From Dyella kyungheensis (GTDB lineage: Bacteria; Pseudomonadota; Gammaproteobacteria; Xanthomonadales; Rhodanobacteraceae), in NCBI RefSeq assembly GCF_016905005.1, contig NZ_JADIKC010000003.1, positions 558,001 to 622,000 of the forward strand: 64,000 nt of DNA. Reading direction: 5' to 3'. Shown in pieces: positions 7,520 to 17,511 of the stretch. Below the pieces are notes generated by a model. It worked only from the letters and a program-made list of their open reading frames with translations, did not search any database and was not told where the DNA came from. Position 1 is the stretch's first letter; the number at the start of each line of letters is the position of its first letter. Position numbers and translations under genes: made by a program.

Positions 7520-10500
7520 ATGAACGCGATTCGTGCGGCTAGCAACAGCTCGTTCCCCACTGTTGTTCTCGAAGAACTGAAGCAAAGCGGATTTCCTACC
7601 GGGCGCCTTGAAGAGGCGCAATTTTTTATCGGCGCTTTCTTCGCGCGCATCGCCGATGGCGATCTCGAACTCCATACCGCCCGCGAGTGGGCCGTGCTGA
7701 TCGCCGACCTGCTCGAGTTCATGCAGCAGCGCCAGCCGGGCCGCGCCTCGGTGCGCGTGGCCAACCCGGCCACCGGCCATGCCGGCCGCAGTTACATCCA
7801 GGTCGTCACCGACGACATGCCGTTCCTGGTCGACACCGTCACCATGGTCGCGGCCGAACAGTTGCAGATCCACGCCGTGATCCACCCGGTGGTGGAGGTG
7901 GCACGCGATACCTCCGGCAAGCTGCTGAAGATCGGCGCCGCCGACGGCCAGAGCGAATCGGTGATGCACTTCGAAGTGGACCGCGTGGCCGACGACGAAG
8001 AGCTGGCCAAGCTCAAGGCGAAACTGGAAGGCGCGCTGGAAGACGTGCGCGTGGTGGTTGCCGACTGGAAGAAGATGCGCGACCAGGCGCTGGCCACGGC
8101 CGACGACCTGCCGTCGCGCCAGCTGCCGCTGGACCCCGCCGCCGTGAAGGAGGCATCCGAATTCCTGCGCTGGCTGGCCGACGACAACTTCACCTTCCTC
8201 GGTTACCGCGAATACGAAGTGACCGAAGCCGACGGCGAGGAAGTGCTGCGCGCCAACGAAAGCTCGGGCATGGGCATCCTGCACAAGAGCGAGCGCTCGT
8301 TGGCGCCGCGCTCGCTGCGTTCGCTGGTGGCGAGCGACCTGCCGCAGTCCGGTTCCACCGACGCCATCATCCTGACCAAGACCAATGCGCGCTCGCACGC
8401 GCACCGTCCGGGTTACATGGATTACGTGGGCGTGCTCAAGTTCGACGCCAACGGCAAGCCGGTGGCCGAGCAGCGCTTCCTCGGCCTGTTCTCGTCCAAC
8501 GCCTATATGGCGCGTCCGCAGGACGTGCCGCTGGTGCGCCAGAAGTTCGAATACGCGATGGAGCATTCGGGCCTCAAGCGCGATTCGCACTCGGGCAAGG
8601 CGCTGCGCCACATCCTGGAAACGCTGCCGCGCGACGAGCTGTTCCAGAGCAGCGACGAAGAGCTCTACAACACCGCCATGGGCACGCTGGAGCTGCGCCA
8701 GCGCGCACGCACGCGCCTGTTCGTGCGCCGCGACCGCTACGGCCGCTTCGTCACCTGCATCGTCTACGTGCCGCGCGACCGCTTCAACACCACCGTGCGC
8801 GAACGCATCGAAGCGCTGCTGAAGGATTCGATGCGCGGCGAAAGCCTCGACTCCTCCGTGCTGATGGGCGAAGCCGCGCTGGTGCGCCTGCACGTGGTGG
8901 TGCGTCCGAAGATCGGCGACCAGGTGCATTACGACGTGGCCGAGCTGGAGAAGGGCGTGGCCACCATCGTGCGCAACTGGCACGACGACGTGCGCGACGA
9001 ACTCGTGCGCACGCTGGGCGACCACGATGGCGTGGTCCTTGCCAACCGCTACGCCAAGGCGCTGCCCGCCGGCTACGTGGAAGACGTTTCGCCGGCCACC
9101 GCCGCCGAGGACGTGCACCAGCTGTCGCTGCTCAAGGGCGACGACGCGGTGCGCATGTCGTTCTATCACCCGGCCTCGCGCCCGGAAGAACTGCGCTTCA
9201 AGATCTACCGCAGCGGCGGCGACATCGCGCTGTCCGAAGTGCTGCCGCAGCTGGAGAACCTGGGCCTGCGCGTGCTCACCGAGCACCTGTACGACATCCA
9301 TGTCGGCGACAGCATGCTGTACATCCAGGACTTCGAAGTGCAGACCGCTGGCAGCCTCGCTTTCAGCGTGGAGCAGGTGGACCAGTTGTTCGAAGACGCC
9401 TTCGAGCAGATCTGGCGCGGCAACGCCGAGAACGACGGCTTCAACCGCCTCGTGCTGGGCGCCAAGCTGAGCTGGCGTCAGATCGCCATGCTGCGCGGCT
9501 ACTGCAAGTACCTGTTGCAGACCGGTGTGGCGTTCTCGCAGAGCTACATGGAAGACGCCTTCAACCGCTATCCGGCGATTGCCGGCCTGCTGGTGGAACT
9601 GTTCCTGGCCAAGTTCGATCCGCGTCGCGAGTCGCTGTCGACGGATGAACTCAAGCGCGCCGGCGACCTGTTGCGCGGCGAGATGCAGGTGCTGATCCCC
9701 GAGGCGCTGCGCCATGCGCATCCGGCGCTCATCGACGGCCTGGTGGCTTCGCTGTCCAAGCCGCGCGGCGAGCAGCTGGCGGTGATCGAAGAGACCATCG
9801 GCACGCTGCTGGAAACCGTCTCGAGCCTCGACGACGACCGCATCCTGCGCAGCTTCATGGCGCTGATCCGCGGCACCCTGCGCACCAGTTTCTTCCAGCG
9901 CTGGAACGATCAGTACCGCAGCTACATCAGCTTCAAGTTCGACTCGCATCGCGTGCCGGACCTGCCCAAGCCGGTGCCGTACCGCGAAATCTTCGTCAGC
10001 GCGCCGCGCGTGGAAGGCATCCACCTGCGCTTCGGCTCGGTGGCGCGCGGTGGCCTGCGCTGGTCGGATCGCCGCGAAGACTTCCGCACCGAAGTGCTGG
10101 GCCTGGTGAAGGCGCAGATGGTGAAGAACACCGTGATCGTGCCGGTCGGCTCGAAGGGCGGCTTCTTCGTCAAGCGTCCGCCGGTCAACGGCGACCGCGA
10201 CGCGCAGCTGGCCGAGGGCATCGCGTGCTACCGCATGTTCATCAGCGGCCTGCTGGACATCACCGACAACCTGATCGAAGGCAAGGTGGTGCCGCCGCAC
10301 GACGTGGTGCGCCACGACAACGACGATCCCTACCTGGTGGTGGCGGCCGACAAGGGCACGGCGACGTTCTCCGATATCGCCAACGCCATTTCGGTGGAAC
10401 ACGGCTTCTGGCTGGGCGATGCGTTCGCCTCGGGCGGCTCGAACGGTTACGACCACAAGGGCATGGGCATCACCGCCAAGGGCGCGTGGGAGTCGGTCAA

Positions 10501-12454
10501 GCGCCACTTCCGTGCGCTGGGTCGTGACAGCCAGTCGCAGGACTTCACCTGCGCGGGCGTCGGCGACATGTCGGGCGACGTGTTCGGCAACGGCATGTTG
10601 TTGTCGCGCCATATCAAGCTGGTGGCGGCGTTCGATCATCGCCATGTCTTCCTCGATCCGAGCCCGGATGTCGAGCGTTCGTTCGCCGAGCGCGAGCGCA
10701 TGTTCAAGCTGCCGCGTTCGAGCTGGGACGATTACAACAAGTCGCTGATCTCGGAGGGTGGCGGCGTGTATCCGCGTACGCTCAAGTCGATCCCGATTTC
10801 GCCGGAAGTGCGTGCGGTGCTCGGCCTCAAGCCGGACGTGACGCAGCTGGCGCCGAACGATCTGCTCAGCGCCATCCTCAAGGCACCGGTGGACCTGCTG
10901 TGGAACGGCGGCATCGGCACCTATGTGAAGTCCAGCGCCGAAACGCATGCCGACGTGGGCGACCGCGCCAACAACGCGCTGCGCGTGAACGGCGTGGAGC
11001 TGCGCTGCAAGGTGGTGGGCGAGGGCGGCAACCTGGGCTTCACCCAGAAGGGCCGCATCGAAGCCGCCCAGCACGGCGTGCTGCTCAACACCGACTTCAT
11101 CGACAACTCGGCCGGCGTGGACACCTCCGACCATGAGGTGAACATCAAGATCCTGCTGGGCGATGCCGTGCAGCGCGGTGAGATGACCACGGAGCAGCGC
11201 AATACGCTGTTGGCCAGCATGACCGACGAAGTGGGCCAGCTGGTGCTGTGGGACAACTACCGCCAGAACCAGGCCATCACCTTGATGGAGCATCAGTCGG
11301 CGCATCGCATCGGCTCGATGGCGCACTTCATCCGCCAGCTGGAGTCCGAAGGCCTGCTCGATCGCCAGGTGGAGAACCTGCCGAGCGAAGCGGAGCTGGC
11401 TGAGCGCAAGACGCGCGGCATGGGCATGACGCGTCCGGAACTGTCGGTGCTGCTGTCGTACGACAAGATCAAGCTGTACCAGCAGCTGCTCGATTCGGAC
11501 GTGCCGGAAGACGCCTACCTGTCCAAGGAACTGGTGCGCTACTTCCCCGAGCCGCTGCACGCCAAGTACGCCGAGCACATGCAGCGCCATCGCCTGAAGC
11601 GCGACATCATCGCCACGGCCGTGACCAACTCGACCATCAACCGCATGGGCGCCACCTTCATGATGCGCATGCAGGAGGACACCGGTCAGGGTCCGGCAGC
11701 CATCGCCAAGGCGTATACGGCGGCACGCGAGATTCTCGATGCGCGCGAGCTGTGGGCGCAGATCGAGGCGCTGGACGGCAAGGTGGCGGAGAACACCCAG
11801 ATCGATGCGATCCTGCAGATCTGGTCGCTGCTGCGTCACACCACGCGCTGGTTGCTGAATCGTCCGGGCGGCACGCTGGACATCAATGCCAACGTGGAGC
11901 GCTACCAGACCGGCGTGACCGAACTGCGCGCCGCGCTGCCGATGGCCCTCACCGAAACCGGCAAGCAGGACTTCGCTACCAGCCAGGAGAAGTGGGAAGG
12001 CCTCGGCATGCCGGGCGAACTCGCCCTGCGCATGGCGCGACTGCCGGAGATGCGCGCGATGCTCGACATCGTCGAGGTGGCCACGCAGGGCGGTCAGCCG
12101 ATCGCCAAGGTGGCGGGTGTGTTCTACGAACTGGGCCAGGCGCTGGACCTGGAATGGCTGCGCAGCCAGATCGAGGCGCTGCCGGTGGAAGGTGCATGGC
12201 ACGCCCAGGCACGCGGTTCGCTGCTGGACGAGCTCAACCACCAGCATCGCGCGCTGGCCCTGCAGGTGCTGTCGATGAACGGCGGCTCCAAGGACGTCTC
12301 GCCGGTGCAGGCATGGCTGCAGCGTGACGACGCGACGCTCAAGTACACCCGCAACATGCTGGCGGAAATCCTCACCCAGAACGCGGACTACCCGATCGCC
12401 TCGGTCGCGGTGCGCCGCCTGGCACAGCTGGCGCAGGTGCCGGTGAACCAGTAA
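7520..12454 (+). CDS. NAD-specific glutamate dehydrogenase, large (about 180 kDa) class
   Basis: A 1644-residue cytoplasmic enzyme that oxidatively deaminates glutamate to 2-oxoglutarate and ammonia with NAD. The length and order match the large GDH class of Streptomyces, Pseudomonas and Xanthomonads: a long N-terminal regulatory region with ACT-like segments ([18 protein letters not shown] near 95-110, [18 protein letters not shown]), a catalytic core around 840-1250 with [20 protein letters not shown], the substrate-loop motif [15 protein letters not shown] and a nucleotide-binding region ([24 protein letters not shown]), then a helical C-terminal domain of about 380 residues. Alone in its transcription unit. 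It links amino-acid catabolism to the TCA cycle. The opposite strand also shows a long open frame, which is a shadow of codon bias. Confidence 0.96.
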   Translation: MNAIRAASNSSFPTVVLEELKQSGFPTGRLEEAQFFIGAFFARIADGDLELHTAREWAVLIADLLEFMQQRQPGRASVRVANPATGHAGRSYIQVVTDDMPFLVDTVTMVAAEQLQIHAVIHPVVEVARDTSGKLLKIGAADGQSESVMHFEVDRVADDEELAKLKAKLEGALEDVRVVVADWKKMRDQALATADDLPSRQLPLDPAAVKEASEFLRWLADDNFTFLGYREYEVTEADGEEVLRANESSGMGILHKSERSLAPRSLRSLVASDLPQSGSTDAIILTKTNARSHAHRPGYMDYVGVLKFDANGKPVAEQRFLGLFSSNAYMARPQDVPLVRQKFEYAMEHSGLKRDSHSGKALRHILETLPRDELFQSSDEELYNTAMGTLELRQRARTRLFVRRDRYGRFVTCIVYVPRDRFNTTVRERIEALLKDSMRGESLDSSVLMGEAALVRLHVVVRPKIGDQVHYDVAELEKGVATIVRNWHDDVRDELVRTLGDHDGVVLANRYAKALPAGYVEDVSPATAAEDVHQLSLLKGDDAVRMSFYHPASRPEELRFKIYRSGGDIALSEVLPQLENLGLRVLTEHLYDIHVGDSMLYIQDFEVQTAGSLAFSVEQVDQLFEDAFEQIWRGNAENDGFNRLVLGAKLSWRQIAMLRGYCKYLLQTGVAFSQSYMEDAFNRYPAIAGLLVELFLAKFDPRRESLSTDELKRAGDLLRGEMQVLIPEALRHAHPALIDGLVASLSKPRGEQLAVIEETIGTLLETVSSLDDDRILRSFMALIRGTLRTSFFQRWNDQYRSYISFKFDSHRVPDLPKPVPYREIFVSAPRVEGIHLRFGSVARGGLRWSDRREDFRTEVLGLVKAQMVKNTVIVPVGSKGGFFVKRPPVNGDRDAQLAEGIACYRMFISGLLDITDNLIEGKVVPPHDVVRHDNDDPYLVVAADKGTATFSDIANAISVEHGFWLGDAFASGGSNGYDHKGMGITAKGAWESVKRHFRALGRDSQSQDFTCAGVGDMSGDVFGNGMLLSRHIKLVAAFDHRHVFLDPSPDVERSFAERERMFKLPRSSWDDYNKSLISEGGGVYPRTLKSIPISPEVRAVLGLKPDVTQLAPNDLLSAILKAPVDLLWNGGIGTYVKSSAETHADVGDRANNALRVNGVELRCKVVGEGGNLGFTQKGRIEAAQHGVLLNTDFIDNSAGVDTSDHEVNIKILLGDAVQRGEMTTEQRNTLLASMTDEVGQLVLWDNYRQNQAITLMEHQSAHRIGSMAHFIRQLESEGLLDRQVENLPSEAELAERKTRGMGMTRPELSVLLSYDKIKLYQQLLDSDVPEDAYLSKELVRYFPEPLHAKYAEHMQRHRLKRDIIATAVTNSTINRMGATFMMRMQEDTGQGPAAIAKAYTAAREILDARELWAQIEALDGKVAENTQIDAILQIWSLLRHTTRWLLNRPGGTLDINANVERYQTGVTELRAALPMALTETGKQDFATSQEKWEGLGMPGELALRMARLPEMRAMLDIVEVATQGGQPIAKVAGVFYELGQALDLEWLRSQIEALPVEGAWHAQARGSLLDELNHQHRALALQVLSMNGGSKDVSPVQAWLQRDDATLKYTRNMLAEILTQNADYPIASVAVRRLAQLAQVPVNQ

Positions 12455-12463
12455 GGGCTCCAG

Positions 12464-12488
12464 GGCTGCCCGGTTGGGCCGGGTAGCC
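12464..12488 (+). terminator. Probable terminator after glutamate dehydrogenase
   Basis: A 10-bp stem with one G-T wobble (GGCTGCCCGG with CCGGGTAGCC) and a 5-nt loop, starting 10 bp after the stop codon. It is followed by TTGAG rather than a clean T run, so it is a stem terminator of moderate quality. Confidence 0.6.
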
Positions 12489-12521
12489 TTGAGTGTTCAA
12501 CGCCTTCTAATCGTTAGTAAT

Positions 12522-12663
12522 CCCTCACCGTCATTCCGGCGCAGGCCGGAATCCAGTAGCCGCTGTTGGCGGTTTTCGCGAAGCGAACAAGAGCGTGTCG
12601 GCTGTCGCGACAATCCCATGCTTCGCTACTGGATTCCGGCCTGCGCCGGAATGACGGTGAGGG
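12522..12663. repeat. dRS3-like inverted repeat, copy A2
   Basis: Perfect 39-bp arms at 12522-12560 and 12625-12663 flank 64 bp. The right inner part (TGTCGCGACAATCCCATGC) matches the inner part of copy A1 apart from a few bases, so the two copies share more than the arms. The element fills the gap between glutamate dehydrogenase and NAD kinase. Confidence 0.9.
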
Positions 12664-12773
12664 GCGAGAGGCTGCGAAAGCTGAAAGAGCAGGGCGCAAA
12701 CCGGCAACGGTCTTGCGCCCTTCGTCCATCTACGCTCAACTGGCAGCCTCGCCAGCCATTGTTGCCCGACCCT

Positions 12774-13535
12774 ATGCGCTTTGCCTTCGTCGCCAGCGAA
12801 ACCAATGTCGCCCAGCAGGCCCGGCGCAAACTCATCGACCGTTACGGCGATGCGGAGCCGGAGGCGTCGGATGTGATCGTGGCGCTGGGCGGCGACGGCT
12901 TCATGCTGCGCACGCTGCATGCCTATCGCGCGCTGCCGGCGCCGGTCTACGGCATGAAGCTGGGCCGCGTCGGCTTCCTGATGAACAAGCATCGCATCGA
13001 CGAGCTGGAAGAGCGCATTTCACGCGCGCATGCCGCGGTGCTCTATCCGCTGGACATGCGCACCGTCGATATCAACGGCGACGTGCATCACGCGCTGGCG
13101 TTCAACGAAGTGTCCCTGTTGCGCCAGAGCAACCAGGCGGCGCATCTCGAAGTGAAGCTCAACGACATCGTGAAGCTGCAGAACCTGGTCTGCGACGGCA
13201 TCCTGGTGTCGACGCCGGCGGGTTCGACGGCCTACAACCTCTCCGCGCATGGACCGATCCTGCCGCTGGACGCCAATGTGCTGGCGCTCACCCCGATCAG
13301 CCCGTTCCGGCCGCGTCGCTGGCGCGGCGCGATCCTGCCGCATCGCACGCTGGTGACGATGCGCGTGCTCGATCCCGGCAAGCGCCCGGTCAGCGCCACC
13401 GCCGATTACCACGAGGTACGCGATATCCGCGAGGTGGAAATCCGCCAGTCGGAGGGGCAGGGCGTGCGCCTGTTGTTCGATCCGGAGCACAACCTGGAGC
13501 AGCGCATCCTGGATGAGCAGTTCGCGCCGGATTGA
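12774..13535 (+). CDS. nadK: NAD kinase
   Basis: A 253-residue cytoplasmic enzyme phosphorylating NAD to NADP with ATP or polyphosphate. The start at 12774 gives [11 protein letters not shown], the usual short N-terminus; a longer in-frame reading from 12474 runs through repeat A2 and is rejected. The glycine-rich GGDG motif is at about residues 39-42 ([12 protein letters not shown]). The NE motif follows (FNEVSLLRQ), then the [16 protein letters not shown] loop that holds the nucleotide, and the conserved [19 protein letters not shown] segment. Its proximity to a polyphosphate kinase gene 43 kb away has no operon meaning. It is followed after 39 bp by the 5'-nucleotidase gene, likely co-transcribed, and both act on nucleotides. 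Confidence 0.96.
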   Translation: MRFAFVASETNVAQQARRKLIDRYGDAEPEASDVIVALGGDGFMLRTLHAYRALPAPVYGMKLGRVGFLMNKHRIDELEERISRAHAAVLYPLDMRTVDINGDVHHALAFNEVSLLRQSNQAAHLEVKLNDIVKLQNLVCDGILVSTPAGSTAYNLSAHGPILPLDANVLALTPISPFRPRRWRGAILPHRTLVTMRVLDPGKRPVSATADYHEVRDIREVEIRQSEGQGVRLLFDPEHNLEQRILDEQFAPD

Positions 13536-13574
13536 AGGCATTCCCGCCACGCGTCTTTTGCTAGATTGAGCACC

Positions 13575-14504
13575 ATGACCCGCCCCACGCCCGATGCTCA
13601 CGATCCCACCGCCGCAGGCGACAACCGCCTGGTGGTGGCCATTTCCTCGCGCGCCCTGTTCGACCTCGGCGACAGCCACGAGTTGTTCGAGCATCAGGGT
13701 CTGGATGCCTATCGCGCGTTCCAGATCGAGCACGAGAACGAGCTGCTCAAGCCCGGCGTGGCGTTTCCGCTGGTGCAGAAGCTGCTGGGCTTGAACAAGC
13801 TGGCGGGCGATGTGCCGCCGGTCGAGGTGATCCTGCTGTCGCGCAACTCGGGCGACACGGGTTTGCGCATCTTCAATGCGATCCAGCACTACGGGCTGGA
13901 GATCAGCCGCGCCGCCTTTACCAGCGGTGCGCCTACCTCCGACTACATCGCGCCGTTCAAGGCCGACCTGTTCCTCTCCGCCAACGCCGAAGACGTAGGC
14001 CGCGCATTGGCTGCAGGCGTCGCGGCGGCGACCATCCTGCCGTCCGTCGCGCCGCCACGCGCCACCGAACAACTGCGCATCGCTTTCGACGGCGACGCGG
14101 TGATCTTCGGCGACGAAGGCGAACGGGTGTCGCGCGAAGAAGGGCTGGAAGCGTTCCACCGCAGCGAGCACAAGCTTGCGAACGAACCGCTGTCGGTAGG
14201 GCCGTTCCGCGGCTTCCTCACCGCCGTGCACCGCCTGCAGGCTGCGTTCCCGGCGGAAGATTCACCCATTCGCACCGCGTTGGTCACCGCGCGCTCCGCG
14301 CCGGCGCACAAGCGGGTGATCCTCACGCTGCGCCGCTGGGGCGTGCGTATCGACGAAGCCTTGTTCCTCGGCGGTCGCGACAAGGGGCCGTTCCTGGATG
14401 CGTTCGGCGCGGACATCTTCTTCGACGATTCACCGGCGAACGTGGAATCGGCGCGCAAGCATGTGGCGACAGGGCATGTGCCGCATGGAGTGAGCAACCG
14501 CTAG
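13575..14504 (+). CDS. Cytosolic 5'-nucleotidase (5'-nucleotidase family PF06189)
   Basis: A 309-residue protein matching the bacterial and eukaryotic NT5C1 family: N-terminal LVVAISSRALFDL, then HELFEHQGLDAYRAFQIEHE, ILLSRNSGDTGLRIFNAIQHY and FTSGAPTSDYI, and a C-terminal FLGGRDKGPFLDAFGADIFFDDS. The last carries the acidic pair of the HAD-like catalytic site (FFDDS). It removes phosphate from nucleoside monophosphates, AMP or IMP being usual. The ATG at 13575 is preferred to a TTG nine bases upstream, although neither has a strong ribosome-binding site. It lies 39 bp after nadK on the same strand and is convergent with the aldo/keto reductase. Confidence 0.88.
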   Translation: MTRPTPDAHDPTAAGDNRLVVAISSRALFDLGDSHELFEHQGLDAYRAFQIEHENELLKPGVAFPLVQKLLGLNKLAGDVPPVEVILLSRNSGDTGLRIFNAIQHYGLEISRAAFTSGAPTSDYIAPFKADLFLSANAEDVGRALAAGVAAATILPSVAPPRATEQLRIAFDGDAVIFGDEGERVSREEGLEAFHRSEHKLANEPLSVGPFRGFLTAVHRLQAAFPAEDSPIRTALVTARSAPAHKRVILTLRRWGVRIDEALFLGGRDKGPFLDAFGADIFFDDSPANVESARKHVATGHVPHGVSNR

Positions 14505-14561
14505 TTGCCGTACCCGCTGGGAATGCTCCCGCAGAGTTCGGTGGCTATCGGTGGCTCGGGT

Positions 14562-15455
14562 TTACGGAACCGAATGCCCCTTGCTCGCCGTCCATATCGC
14601 ATACCAGTCTTCGGCATCGAGCTGCACATCCAGTGCCGCAACCGCTTCGCGCAGTCCGTCGATACGGCCGGTGCCGGTGATGACGTGCGGACGTGAGGGA
14701 TGGCGCAGTGCCCACGCAAACGCCAGCGTGGTGAGGCTGATGCCGTAACGCTCCGCGATGGCCGTCATCTCGGTACGCACGCGTGCGGCCTGTTCGTCGT
14801 CGCCGGTAAACAGCCGGCCGCCACCCAGAGGTGACCAGATCATCGGGCGCAGGCCCAGTTGCTGCGCCTGGTCCAGCGTGCCGTCGTCCAGCGCATCCAT
14901 CTGCAACGGCGACAGTTCGATCTGGTTGGTGATAAGCGGGTGATGCTGGTGCAGCAGGGCGAACTGGCTGGTGGTGTGATTGGAGACGCCCCAGTGCCCC
15001 ACCTTGCCTTCGCGCGTGAGCGTGGCGAAGGTGTCGGCCAGCGCGGCGGCATCCATCAAATAGTCGGGACGGTGGATCAGCACCAGATCCAGCTGCTCGG
15101 TGTGCAGATTGCGCAGGGATTGCTCGACTTGCGTGCGCACGTAAGCGGCCGAGGTGTCGTAGAAGTTGATGCGGTAGGGACGCTGCGCCGAGCGCAGGCG
15201 GATGCTGCACTTGGTCACCAACTGCATGCGTTGCCGCAACGCAGGCGCCGCCTTCAGCGCTTCGCCGAATTGCGCTTCCGCCTGGTAATCGCCGTAGATA
15301 TCGGCGTGGTCGAACGAGGTGATGCCCAGCTCCAGCGCCTGCTCGATCCAGCGCACACGTTCCTGCACGCTGAGCTGCCAGCCGATGATGCGCCAGAGGC
15401 CGGCGACGATGGGGGAGAGAGTCGGGTGCGTTGATGTCGGCATGGGCGTGATCAT
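14562..15455 (-). CDS. Aldo/keto reductase, YdhF-like
   Basis: A 297-residue NADPH-dependent oxidoreductase of the YdhF group. It resembles E. coli YdhF along its length, from the GLWRIIGWQLS opening to the closing KGHSVP. The AKR tetrad is visible: Asp and Tyr in SFDHADIYGDYQAE, Lys in QLVTKCSIR and His in LVLIHRPDYLMD. The NADP loop is seen in SPLGGGRLF and TGTGRIDGLREA. The start is uncertain: an ATG at 15455 or 12 bp inside at 15443 gives the normal length, while the longest reading to 15494 adds 13 unlikely residues. No strong ribosome-binding site helps decide. It is convergent with the nucleotidase gene and divergent from the small secreted protein gene. The physiological substrate is unknown. 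Confidence 0.9.
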   Translation of the reverse strand: MITPMPTSTHPTLSPIVAGLWRIIGWQLSVQERVRWIEQALELGITSFDHADIYGDYQAEAQFGEALKAAPALRQRMQLVTKCSIRLRSAQRPYRINFYDTSAAYVRTQVEQSLRNLHTEQLDLVLIHRPDYLMDAAALADTFATLTREGKVGHWGVSNHTTSQFALLHQHHPLITNQIELSPLQMDALDDGTLDQAQQLGLRPMIWSPLGGGRLFTGDDEQAARVRTEMTAIAERYGISLTTLAFAWALRHPSRPHVITGTGRIDGLREAVAALDVQLDAEDWYAIWTASKGHSVP

Positions 15456-15560
15456 GGGGGGATTCAAAGACAGGCAGTTTGCCAAGCGGCGCACACAATC
15501 GCCAGCGAGTTGCCGGGGACCATGACCTGCCGCCGGTTGGGCGGCTCATGGAGGATAGCT

Positions 15561-15857
15561 ATGAAGCTCAGCAATCGCTTCTTCGTGCGGGTGTTTGCAC
15601 TCGCGGCTATGACGGGCGTGGGTGCCAGCGCATTGGCGGCATCCGCGTCCATCGGTGGATTGTGCACGCCCTGCATCCAGCTCTATCAGTACTGCGTCAG
15701 CCACGGCGGTGGCATGGGCGAATGCGAAGACCAGCTCGATCAGTGCCGCGCGACGCAATGCCCGGGCACGGCGGCAGTCACGCCATTCGATCGCAAGACG
15801 ATAAAAGTCAGCGAGCCTCAGCTGCTGGCGCGCACCACGGTGACGTCGAACCGCTGA
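15561..15857 (+). CDS. Small Cys-rich secreted protein, unknown function
   Basis: A 98-residue protein. The ATG at 15561 has GGAGGAT upstream and begins a clear signal peptide (MKLSNRFFVRVFALAAM, cleavage near ALAASA). The mature part of about 70 residues has six cysteines spaced CX2CX6CX9CX6CX4C, then a Thr/Val-rich tail without Cys. Even cysteine number and export suggest a disulfide-stabilised periplasmic or secreted miniprotein. I recognise no family. It is a single-gene unit, closed by the terminator at 15865-15888. Confidence 0.75.
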   Translation: MKLSNRFFVRVFALAAMTGVGASALAASASIGGLCTPCIQLYQYCVSHGGGMGECEDQLDQCRATQCPGTAAVTPFDRKTIKVSEPQLLARTTVTSNR

Positions 15858-15864
15858 TGGTCTG

Positions 15865-15888
15865 ACCGGGACACCGCGGTGTCCCGGT
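15865..15888 (+). terminator. Perfect palindromic terminator
   Basis: A 24-bp perfect palindrome, 11-bp arms ACCGGGACACC around GC, beginning 7 bp after the stop of the Cys-rich protein and followed by CTCTT. Likely a hairpin terminator; the T content after it is modest. Confidence 0.65.
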
Positions 15889-15951
15889 CTCTTGCCGGTC
15901 CGTCTGCCGACTCACCATGTGGCCTCAGGCGCCAAGAGTTGCAGTAGCACG

Positions 15952-16031
15952 GTGGGAGCGCACCCTGTGCGCGACAACCCGACGGAGTGGTCGACCCAAA
16001 CGGGACGGTCGCGCACAGGGTGCGCTCCTAC
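15952..16031. repeat. REP-like inverted repeat, copy B1
   Basis: Arms of 24 bp at 15952-15975 and 16008-16031, starting GTGGGAGCGCACC and ending GGTGCGCTCCTAC, with one mismatch and 32 bp between. Each arm holds its own small palindrome around the CCCTG or GTGCGC core. This is one of five copies (B1-B5) in the window and resembles the Pseudomonas REP pattern GTGGGAGCGGGCTTGCCCGC. It occupies the gap between two convergent genes. Confidence 0.88.
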
Positions 16032-16047
16032 AGGAATGTCGACCGGA

Positions 16048-17511
16048 TTAGTGGGCAGTGGTCGAGGCGCGCTCAGCCGGCGCATGCGCCAACCCATCCG
16101 CCGACCAGCCACCGCCCAAATCCCCAAACAACGACACCGCATCCAGCAAGCGCTGCTGCTCTACACTCAACGCATCCTGCTTCGTACTCAATTCCGTGGT
16201 CTGCGCCACGGCCGCCGTGGTGTAGTCCACCGTGCCCGCCTGATACTCGTTGAACGCAATCGCCGAACCACGCGTCGCGTCCTTCACCGCGGCATCCAGC
16301 ACCTGCGCCTGCTGCGCCAGGATGTTGATGCCGGAAAGGTCGTCTTCCACATTCTGGAAAGCACCAAGCACTGTGCCGCGATAATTCGCGACAGCCGCTT
16401 CGTAGTTCGCTCGCGCGGCAGCCACTTCGCCATGGCGTGCGCCGGCATCGAAGATCGTCTCGCTCGCATCCGCGCCCAGCGACCACACGTGATTGGCCAC
16501 GTGCAGCAGTCCGGCTAGAGGCGATTGCGCAAAACCATCCGCCGCGGAAAGCGACAGCGAAGGATAGTAGGCGGCAATGGCGACGCCGATGGCAGCGTTC
16601 TGCGCGGCCATCTGACGCTCGGCCACGGCAATGTCGGGACGGCGCTGCAATAGCGTGGAAGGCACGCCAGTAGGCACCTGCGGCAGCGCGGGGAGCGTGG
16701 CGTTGTGGGGAATATCGAGCTCTTCGGGATTCTTGCCGACCAGCACCGCGATGGCGTGCACGTATTGCGCACGCGACACGCCGAGGGCAATCAGCTTGGA
16801 TTGCGCGTTTTCCAGCTGTGTGCGCGCGGTGATCACGTCGGAGGGCGCAATGGTGCCGGCCTTGTCCTGGTTGTCCACCACGCGCAGGTATTCCTTGTAC
16901 GCGTCCACGGTTTCCTGCAGCAGATCGATATTCGCGTCGGTGACGCGCAGGTCGATCACTGCGGTGGCGAGCGCGGTCTGTTCGGATAGCGTGGCGTTGG
17001 CGAGCGTGGCCTGGCTGGCCTGCGCATTCGCCTTGTTTTCTTCGACGGTGCGGCGCACCTTACCCCACAGGTCCGGCGCCCAGCTCACGTTGCCTTCCAG
17101 CGATCCGGAGCTGCTCACCGGGCGCAGGTGTTCGACGCCGCTGCCGGCGTTACCGGCGGCGGAGCGCTGCTTGCTGCCCGAACCGGCGATGCCGATGGTG
17201 GGGAACAGCGCACTGCGCGCCACCTGCACCTCGGCCATCGCTGCCTGGTAGTTGGCGTAGCTCTGCGCCACCGTCTGGTTGGATACCGCCACCTGCGGTT
17301 CCAGTTGGTTGAGCAGCGGGTCGTTGAAGGATGTCCACCAGTCGCCCTTGGGCACGTCGTCGGCCGGTGCGGCGGCGGTCCAGCCGGGCATCTCCTTGTA
17401 CTGCGTGGGCACGTCGACCTGCGGGCGATGGTAGTCGGGACCCACCATGCAGCCGGTGAGCGCCAGCGCGATCGACAGGGTTAGCAGGTTGCGAAGTTTG
17501 ATGCTGCTCAT
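16048..17511 (-). CDS. Outer-membrane efflux lipoprotein, NodT/OprM type
   Basis: A 487-residue TolC-like channel subunit. The ATG at 17511 is chosen because it overlaps the upstream permease stop as ATGA and begins a lipoprotein signal (LLTLSIALALTGC, Cys near residue 21). The mature start VGPDYHRPQVDVP is diagnostic of the NodT family. Two OEP repeats follow, with the usual helical stretches (VAQSYANYQAAMAEVQVARSA; RPDIAVAERQMAAQNAAIGVA) and AYYPSLSLSAADG. It is the last gene of the four-gene MdtABC-like operon and forms the outer-membrane exit. Because the AcrAB-type pump has no channel of its own in this window, this protein may serve both. Confidence 0.94.
   Translation of the reverse strand: MSSIKLRNLLTLSIALALTGCMVGPDYHRPQVDVPTQYKEMPGWTAAAPADDVPKGDWWTSFNDPLLNQLEPQVAVSNQTVAQSYANYQAAMAEVQVARSALFPTIGIAGSGSKQRSAAGNAGSGVEHLRPVSSSGSLEGNVSWAPDLWGKVRRTVEENKANAQASQATLANATLSEQTALATAVIDLRVTDANIDLLQETVDAYKEYLRVVDNQDKAGTIAPSDVITARTQLENAQSKLIALGVSRAQYVHAIAVLVGKNPEELDIPHNATLPALPQVPTGVPSTLLQRRPDIAVAERQMAAQNAAIGVAIAAYYPSLSLSAADGFAQSPLAGLLHVANHVWSLGADASETIFDAGARHGEVAAARANYEAAVANYRGTVLGAFQNVEDDLSGINILAQQAQVLDAAVKDATRGSAIAFNEYQAGTVDYTTAAVAQTTELSTKQDALSVEQQRLLDAVSLFGDLGGGWSADGLAHAPAERASTTAH

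Noticed and set aside
7490-12247. A 1585-residue open frame on the minus strand
   Set aside because: It lies fully antisense to glutamate dehydrogenase, is rich in His, Arg, Gln and Val with no recognisable domain, and appears because third-position GC bias keeps stop codons out.
12474-12773. A longer start for NAD kinase
   Set aside because: The extra residues are a translation of the dRS3-like repeat and have no counterpart in the family.
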